Positions 60,597 through 64,000 of a stretch of DNA of 64,000 nt are shown here, piece by piece. Source of the DNA: Chitinophaga solisilvae (GTDB taxonomy: Bacteria > Bacteroidota > Bacteroidia > Chitinophagales > Chitinophagaceae). Below the pieces are notes generated by a model, which searched no databases, had not been told where the DNA came from, and saw nothing but the letters and a program-made list of their open reading frames with translations. Each line of letters begins with the position of its first letter. Positions within the stretch are counted from its first letter, which is position 1. The translations under genes and the position numbers were made by a program. The stretch spans positions 248,001 to 312,000 of the forward strand of contig NZ_JAABOK010000007.1 in the NCBI RefSeq assembly GCF_009928525.1, given 5' to 3'.

Positions 60597-61439
60597 TTAT
60601 TGAATACTTTTTATGTAGCTGTCTACTTCTTTCTTCAGTTCCGGATCGGTCATGAATTGTTTGCTTTTTTCAAACAGTTCAATTGCTTTCTTTTTATCTC
60701 CCTTGCTCCTGTATGATTCTGCCAGTACAAAAAGTACCTTCGCATTTTCAGGATGCTTCTTCATCACTCCTTCCAGTCTTTCTATAGCCTTGTCATATTG
60801 CCCGGAAGTGATAGCCAGGTTAGCCAGTGTTACCTGTGCGTCAATATTATCAGGATTCTTAGCCACTACATCTCTCAGCTTGGCGACACCTGTCATGGGC
60901 TCACCGGTGTTCATGTACACCATAGCCTGTGATATTTTCAATGTATCGTTAGCCGGATTTATTTTTATAGCCAGGTCAAACAGGCTGATAGCCTGGTCGG
61001 CTTCCCATTTGGCAATGCGCGGATCTGGCGCATGTTGCAAATGGGCTAAAAACAAATTGGCTGCAAAGGTGAGGCTTTTTTCGGAATTTTCCAACTTAGC
61101 GGCTTCTCCGAGATAATAGGCCGCCACGGGCAGCTGATTGAGACTGTCCCAGGTAGAGTATAGTTGTTTGTACGCAGCTATTTGTTGGGCTTTTACGTCA
61201 CCACGTACCACATTGGTTTCGATAGTGTTGATCTGTAACAGTTTGTCAGCAGGAATCTTTGCTTTTGCTGTTTCCAGCAGTTCCGAAAAGGCAATAGGCT
61301 CTACGCCCTGTCCGCCCTGCATAGGCGCGGCAGTTGACATAGCTTGCTTATCTGACCGGGGTACAGTTCGGCCAAAGGCATATAATACCACCAATAGTGC
61401 TACAGCACCACTAACCAGGAGAACTTGTGTTTTTTGCAT
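60597..61439 (-). CDS. Membrane-anchored TPR protein
   Basis: A 280-residue protein. One N-terminal helix (QVLLVSGAVALLVVLYAFG) anchors it in the inner membrane, with a periplasmic C-terminal part of tetratricopeptide repeats: WEADQAISLFDLAIKINPANDTLKI, GVAKLRDVVAKNPDNIDAQVTLANLAITSGQYDKAIERLEGVMKKHPENAKVLFVLAESYRSKGDKKKAIELF. Relatives often serve in envelope assembly or cytochrome maturation. It starts 24 nt after the HU gene stop and lies in the HU-TPR-small-basic-rng row. Confidence 0.88.
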   Translation of the reverse strand: MQKTQVLLVSGAVALLVVLYAFGRTVPRSDKQAMSTAAPMQGGQGVEPIAFSELLETAKAKIPADKLLQINTIETNVVRGDVKAQQIAAYKQLYSTWDSLNQLPVAAYYLGEAAKLENSEKSLTFAANLFLAHLQHAPDPRIAKWEADQAISLFDLAIKINPANDTLKISQAMVYMNTGEPMTGVAKLRDVVAKNPDNIDAQVTLANLAITSGQYDKAIERLEGVMKKHPENAKVLFVLAESYRSKGDKKKAIELFEKSKQFMTDPELKKEVDSYIKSIQ

Positions 61440-61463
61440 CGCCTAATAAATTAGGCTGCAAAA

Positions 61464-61751
61464 TTAAGAACTTTTGAGCTTCTTTACCTCAGCAACAAAT
61501 TCTTTCGAAGGTTTGAATGCAGGGATGAAGTGCTCCGGGATCTCCACAGCTACGTTCTTCTTGATGTTCCGGCCAATTTTGGCGGCTCTTTTCTTTGTGA
61601 TAAAACTGCCAAACCCACGGATGTAAATATGCTCACCATTAGCCAGGGCTTCTTTCACCTCTTTGAACATGGCTTCTAGTGTGACTAAAACATCTACTTT
61701 GGGGATGCCGGTTTTTTCAGCAATGTTGTTAATTAAATCAGCTTTTCTCAT
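61464..61751 (-). CDS. HU family DNA-binding protein
   Basis: A 95-residue nucleoid protein. MRKADLINNIAEKTGIPKVDVLVTLEAMFKEVKEALANGEHIYIRGFGSFITKKRAAKIGRNIKKNVAVEIPEHFIPAFKPSKEF shows the HU fold with the RGFGSF core and the beta arm, which in most HU proteins holds PxxG; here it reads KKNVAVEIPEHFIPAFKPS. It bends DNA as a dimer. The promoter box at 61779-61786 suits it. Confidence 0.95.
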   Translation of the reverse strand: MRKADLINNIAEKTGIPKVDVLVTLEAMFKEVKEALANGEHIYIRGFGSFITKKRAAKIGRNIKKNVAVEIPEHFIPAFKPSKEFVAEVKKLKSS

Positions 61752-61778
61752 ATAAAAGCGAGAGGATTACTTTACTCT

Positions 61779-61786
61779 CAAAGTTA
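61779..61786 (-). promoter_or_regulatory. -7 box of the HU gene
   Basis: TAACTTTG on the minus strand fits TAnnTTTG and lies 27 nt before the HU start codon. At 19 bp further upstream the -33 position reads TTCA, two of four matching TTTG. Confidence 0.5.
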
Positions 61787-61970
61787 ATTTAAAATTTTTA
61801 ATTGCTGAATTTTAGGCAAATAAATTTTATTAATTTTTCTTATACCTGTATTGGTTATAATTTATATTTATTTGCAGGCCCGGAAATGGGTATCTGATGT
61901 ACCTATAGGGTTTTTTGGACAGCTTTTACCATATCAATTTACTAAATAATTTTATTAAAATAATATATAA

Positions 61971-63044
61971 ATGACCAATTCCCGACTTTTTTTTACGGAA
62001 AAATTACTGGAATGGAACCGTGAGACCAATACCCGCTCCATGCCGTGGAAAGGTGAAAAAGATCCCTACCGGATATGGCTATCCGAAATCATTCTCCAGC
62101 AAACCCGCGTGGAGCAAGGGCTGCCATACTATCAGAACTTTATAAAAAACTATCCCGACGCTAAAAAACTGGCCGCCGCACCGGAAGAAGAAGTGTTCAG
62201 ATTATGGCAGGGACTCGGCTATTACGCCCGCTGTAAAAATATGCTCGCCGCCGCCCGGGAAATTGCAGATACCTATCAAGGTAAGTTTCCTGCACAGTAC
62301 GATCAGATCAAAGCCCTCAAAGGTATAGGCCCCTACACCGCTGCAGCCATTGCCTCCTTTGCCTTCAACCTCCCCTACGCCGTACTGGACGGAAACGTTT
62401 ACCGCGTACTGTCACGCTTCTTCGGCATAGAAACACCGATAGACAGCACCGCGGGCAAAAAGGAATTCGGCGACCTCGCCCAGGAACTGCTCCCCCATGA
62501 CCAGTCTGCCGCCTATAACCAGAGCATTATGGACTTCGGCGCAGTTGTCTGTAAACCCCAGCAACCACTCTGCAACGAATGCCCCCTCAATAAAAAATGT
62601 GCGGCCCGCCAACAGCAACTGATATCCGTACTACCAGTAAAATCAAAAAAACTGCAGATAAAAAAGAGATACTTCAATTATTTCATCGTTCATTATAAGG
62701 ATAACATCTATATCCGTAAAAGAACGGCAAGCGATATATGGCAGAACCTGCATGAATTCATTCTCCTGGAAACCAGCACCCCGCTGGATTTTGAGGCCCT
62801 GCAACAGACAGACGGCTTCAGGCAGATTTTCGGAAACACCCGGTTTGAATTTGAAGGTGTCGGCAAACCCGGTAAACAGCAGCTCACGCATCAGACCATT
62901 TTCAGCCAGTTCATCAGCCTGTCTGTAAAACAACCGCTGCCGGCAACAGATTATATGGCAGTACCCGCCGCCTCGCTGAATAATTATGCCTTCCCGAAAA
63001 CCATCACCGCCTTTTTACAGCAGCGTCATTTGCAATTATTCTGA
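61971..63044 (+). CDS. mutY: A/G-specific adenine DNA glycosylase MutY
   Basis: A 357-residue base-excision enzyme that removes adenine opposite 8-oxoguanine. Seen: WLSEIILQQTRVEQGLPYYQNFIKNYPDAKKLAAAPEEEVFRLWQGLGYYARCKNMLAAAREI, the helix-hairpin-helix LKGIGPYTAAAIASFAFNLPYAVLDGNVYRVLSRF with the catalytic Asp (LDGNV), the 4Fe-4S ligands in VCKPQQPLCNECPLNKKCAA (C-x6-C-x2-C-x5-C) and a C-terminal NUDIX-like 8-oxoG recognition domain. It is followed by ssb with a 197-nt gap that holds no other gene. Confidence 0.96.
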   Translation: MTNSRLFFTEKLLEWNRETNTRSMPWKGEKDPYRIWLSEIILQQTRVEQGLPYYQNFIKNYPDAKKLAAAPEEEVFRLWQGLGYYARCKNMLAAAREIADTYQGKFPAQYDQIKALKGIGPYTAAAIASFAFNLPYAVLDGNVYRVLSRFFGIETPIDSTAGKKEFGDLAQELLPHDQSAAYNQSIMDFGAVVCKPQQPLCNECPLNKKCAARQQQLISVLPVKSKKLQIKKRYFNYFIVHYKDNIYIRKRTASDIWQNLHEFILLETSTPLDFEALQQTDGFRQIFGNTRFEFEGVGKPGKQQLTHQTIFSQFISLSVKQPLPATDYMAVPAASLNNYAFPKTITAFLQQRHLQLF

Positions 63045-63241
63045 CAAAAGATGCATAAAAGTTTTTTATATACATTAACGGACAAACTAGCAAGATGTTA
63101 TAACATCTGCTTCTGAATGAGCTTAATCGGCTCCCAGCAAGAAATTTTTCACTATCGATTGGAAAAAAATATTAACTTTAAGAAGGTTGTTTATTTATAA
63201 AAGAAGAACTTTTTAACAATAGACTAAAAAAACCTACAACT

Positions 63242-63703
63242 ATGAGAGGTGTTAATAAAGTAATCCTGATAGGCAATTTAGGCAGAGACCCGGACGTTCA
63301 GTTCCTGGAAGGAAATATTGCGGTGGCTAAATTTTCACTGGCAACCACCGAAACATTCAAGGACCGGGCCGGCAAACTTATTTCACAAACAGAATGGCAC
63401 ACGGTGGTGCTCTGGCGCGGACTGGCGGAACTGGCGCAGAAATACCTGCACAAAGGCAGCCTGGTTTACATTGAAGGACGTTTACGTACCCGCAGCTGGG
63501 AAGATAAGGAAGGCAATAAAAAATTTGCCACAGAAGTTGTAGGAGATAACCTGGTAATGCTGGACAAGCGCATGGACCTCAATAATTCCGATCACCCCAT
63601 ACCTCACCATAGCAGTTCCGGATCTTCAGCAGGTGAAAATTTCGCCAATAACATGGAAATTCCCCCTTCGCTGAATGAACCCGCAGACGACCTGCCGTTC
63701 TAA
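63242..63703 (+). CDS. ssb: Single-stranded DNA-binding protein
   Basis: A 153-residue OB-fold protein: VNKVILIGNLGRDPDVQFLEGNIAVAKFSLATTETFKDRAGKLISQTEWHTVVLWRGLAELAQKYLHKGSLVYIEGRLRTRSWEDKEGNKKFATEVVGDNLVMLDKR. The tail is short and ends in PADDLPF, the acidic-aromatic tip that binds partner proteins. In Bacteroidota ssb lies just upstream of gldE, as here. It is a housekeeping single-strand binder for replication and repair. Confidence 0.97.
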   Translation: MRGVNKVILIGNLGRDPDVQFLEGNIAVAKFSLATTETFKDRAGKLISQTEWHTVVLWRGLAELAQKYLHKGSLVYIEGRLRTRSWEDKEGNKKFATEVVGDNLVMLDKRMDLNNSDHPIPHHSSSGSSAGENFANNMEIPPSLNEPADDLPF

Positions 63704-63759
63704 CCGCATATAAAAATATTAAGTTTTACAGGTACGTAATCCCATAATGGGACATTACT

Positions 63760-63767
63760 TATATTTG
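63760..63767 (+). promoter_or_regulatory. -7 box before gldE
   Basis: TATATTTG fits TAnnTTTG in the 136-nt gap after ssb. The -33 position is TAAT. An AT-rich 7-bp inverted repeat GTAATTC-agg-GAATTAC at 63781-63797, followed by a T run, lies just downstream and could act as a weak terminator or leader stem. Confidence 0.4.
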
Positions 63768-63839
63768 CGTGCATGGAAAAGTAATTCAGGGAATTACGTT
63801 TTTCTTTATTTTTGATTTATTACATCAAAGTTCAACATC

Positions 63840-64000
63840 TTGGAGATCCTCTCGGCAAGCAACTTTTCCTGTTTGTTACAAGTGAATGCACCCATCGCTA
63901 CACCAAATATGGTTGTATTCCTACTTGTTATTTTTGTTTTACTGCTGCTTACCTTCATCGTTTCCGGAGCAGAAGTAGCCTTCTTTTCCTTAAATTATAA
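63840..64000 (+). CDS. gldE: GldE / CNNM-type hemolysin-family protein (start of gene, cut by window end)
   Basis: The frame opens after a stop at 63813-63815 and runs off the window. ATG 63909 gives MVVFLLVIFVLLLLTFIVSGAEVAFFSLNY, which matches the first helix of the DUF21/CNNM family and its SGAEVAFFSL motif. In Bacteroidota this gene follows ssb and is gldE, needed for gliding motility and type IX secretion. The true start may be TTG 63840, GTG 63882 or ATG 63909; the first is the upstream limit. The other open frame here (63812) is not used. Confidence 0.85.
   Translation, partial: MEILSASNFSCLLQVNAPIATPNMVVFLLVIFVLLLLTFIVSGAEVAFFSLNY

Noticed and set aside
63812-64000. Open frame of 62 codons at the right edge
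   Set aside because: Another frame encodes the recognisable SGAEVAFFSL helix of GldE, so this frame is a shadow.
1-64000. tRNA or rRNA genes
   Set aside because: No cloverleaf-like arms with a T-loop GTTCRANNC and no rRNA stretch were noticed when reading both strands; a tRNAscan-type search was not possible.

Overview
The window is a chromosomal segment of a Bacteroidota bacterium, most likely in or near Chitinophagaceae (Chitinophaga-like). Supporting signs are: promoter boxes of the TAnnTTTG type (a full TTTG-19 bp-TAnnTTTG pair stands before the tetR gene) and little Shine-Dalgarno sequence; a Rho factor with a long charged insert; the order mutY-ssb-gldE at the right edge; LytTR and sigma-54 two-component systems; MacB/FtsX-type permeases of about 800 residues; and Bacteroidota-restricted families (DUF5522, IPExxxVDY-like, DUF4199). 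No rRNA, tRNA, CRISPR array, transposase or prophage gene was seen.

Layout. 0-5.8 kb: a cut RhuM-Fic protein, trmB, a DUF5522 protein, a cysteine-less MGMT homologue, a pterin dehydratase and a LytS/LytTR pair. 5.8-13.5 kb: tetR with an outer membrane barrel protein, a small lipoprotein, rho, asnS, an ExbD protein and a 2-oxoglutarate oxygenase. 13.8-16.9 kb: chromate transporter, NtrC-type regulator, DUF4199 protein. 16.9-23.6 kb: a DNA-repair and stress block with ku, ligD (split in two frames at an A9 run), topoisomerase IB, a GSP39-like SDR, a DUF892 ferritin-like protein and a Pro-rich peptide. 23.8-31.6 kb: a signalling block (CHASE3 kinase, REC-PAS kinase, NtrC regulator, lone receiver) ending in a two-domain glycosyltransferase. 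32-33.5 kb: an acidic-tailed hypothetical protein and gpsA. 33.5-47.4 kb: a large export locus (two HlyD adaptors, two ABC ATPases, two FtsX permeases, one TolC) divergent from a sigma-54 activator and its kinase. 47.5-58.5 kb: yhhN, nadB, a lipid A type acyltransferase, BON/LysM proteins, an MBL-rhodanese protein with an ArsR regulator, tsaB, an HCDH-like protein, RidA, an L,D-transpeptidase and a cupin. 58.6-64 kb: RNase E/G, an overlooked 31-residue basic protein, a TPR protein, HU, mutY, ssb and the start of gldE.

The strongest non-gene signal is a family of ten long intergenic inverted repeats. Six are built from AATTACG/AATTGCG heptamers around a variable inner stem rich in GCGAAGA; three carry ATTTGAGATTT arms; one carries ATTTGCGGATT/ATTTACGGATT arms. 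Arms run from about 35 to 115 bp. Nine of the ten lie within about 20 nt of a stop codon, and three supply part of that stop codon. Two copies 1.2 kb apart differ at one base. They look like a modular family of 3'-end hairpins, bidirectional where genes converge, that has spread by copying. The second strong signal is regulatory: two GTCC-N6-GGAC palindromes spaced 21 bp apart lie upstream of a near-consensus sigma-54 promoter for the export operon, between it and the divergent sigma-54 activator gene. The third is the A9 site that splits ligD and whose -1 shift would restore an 843-residue protein.
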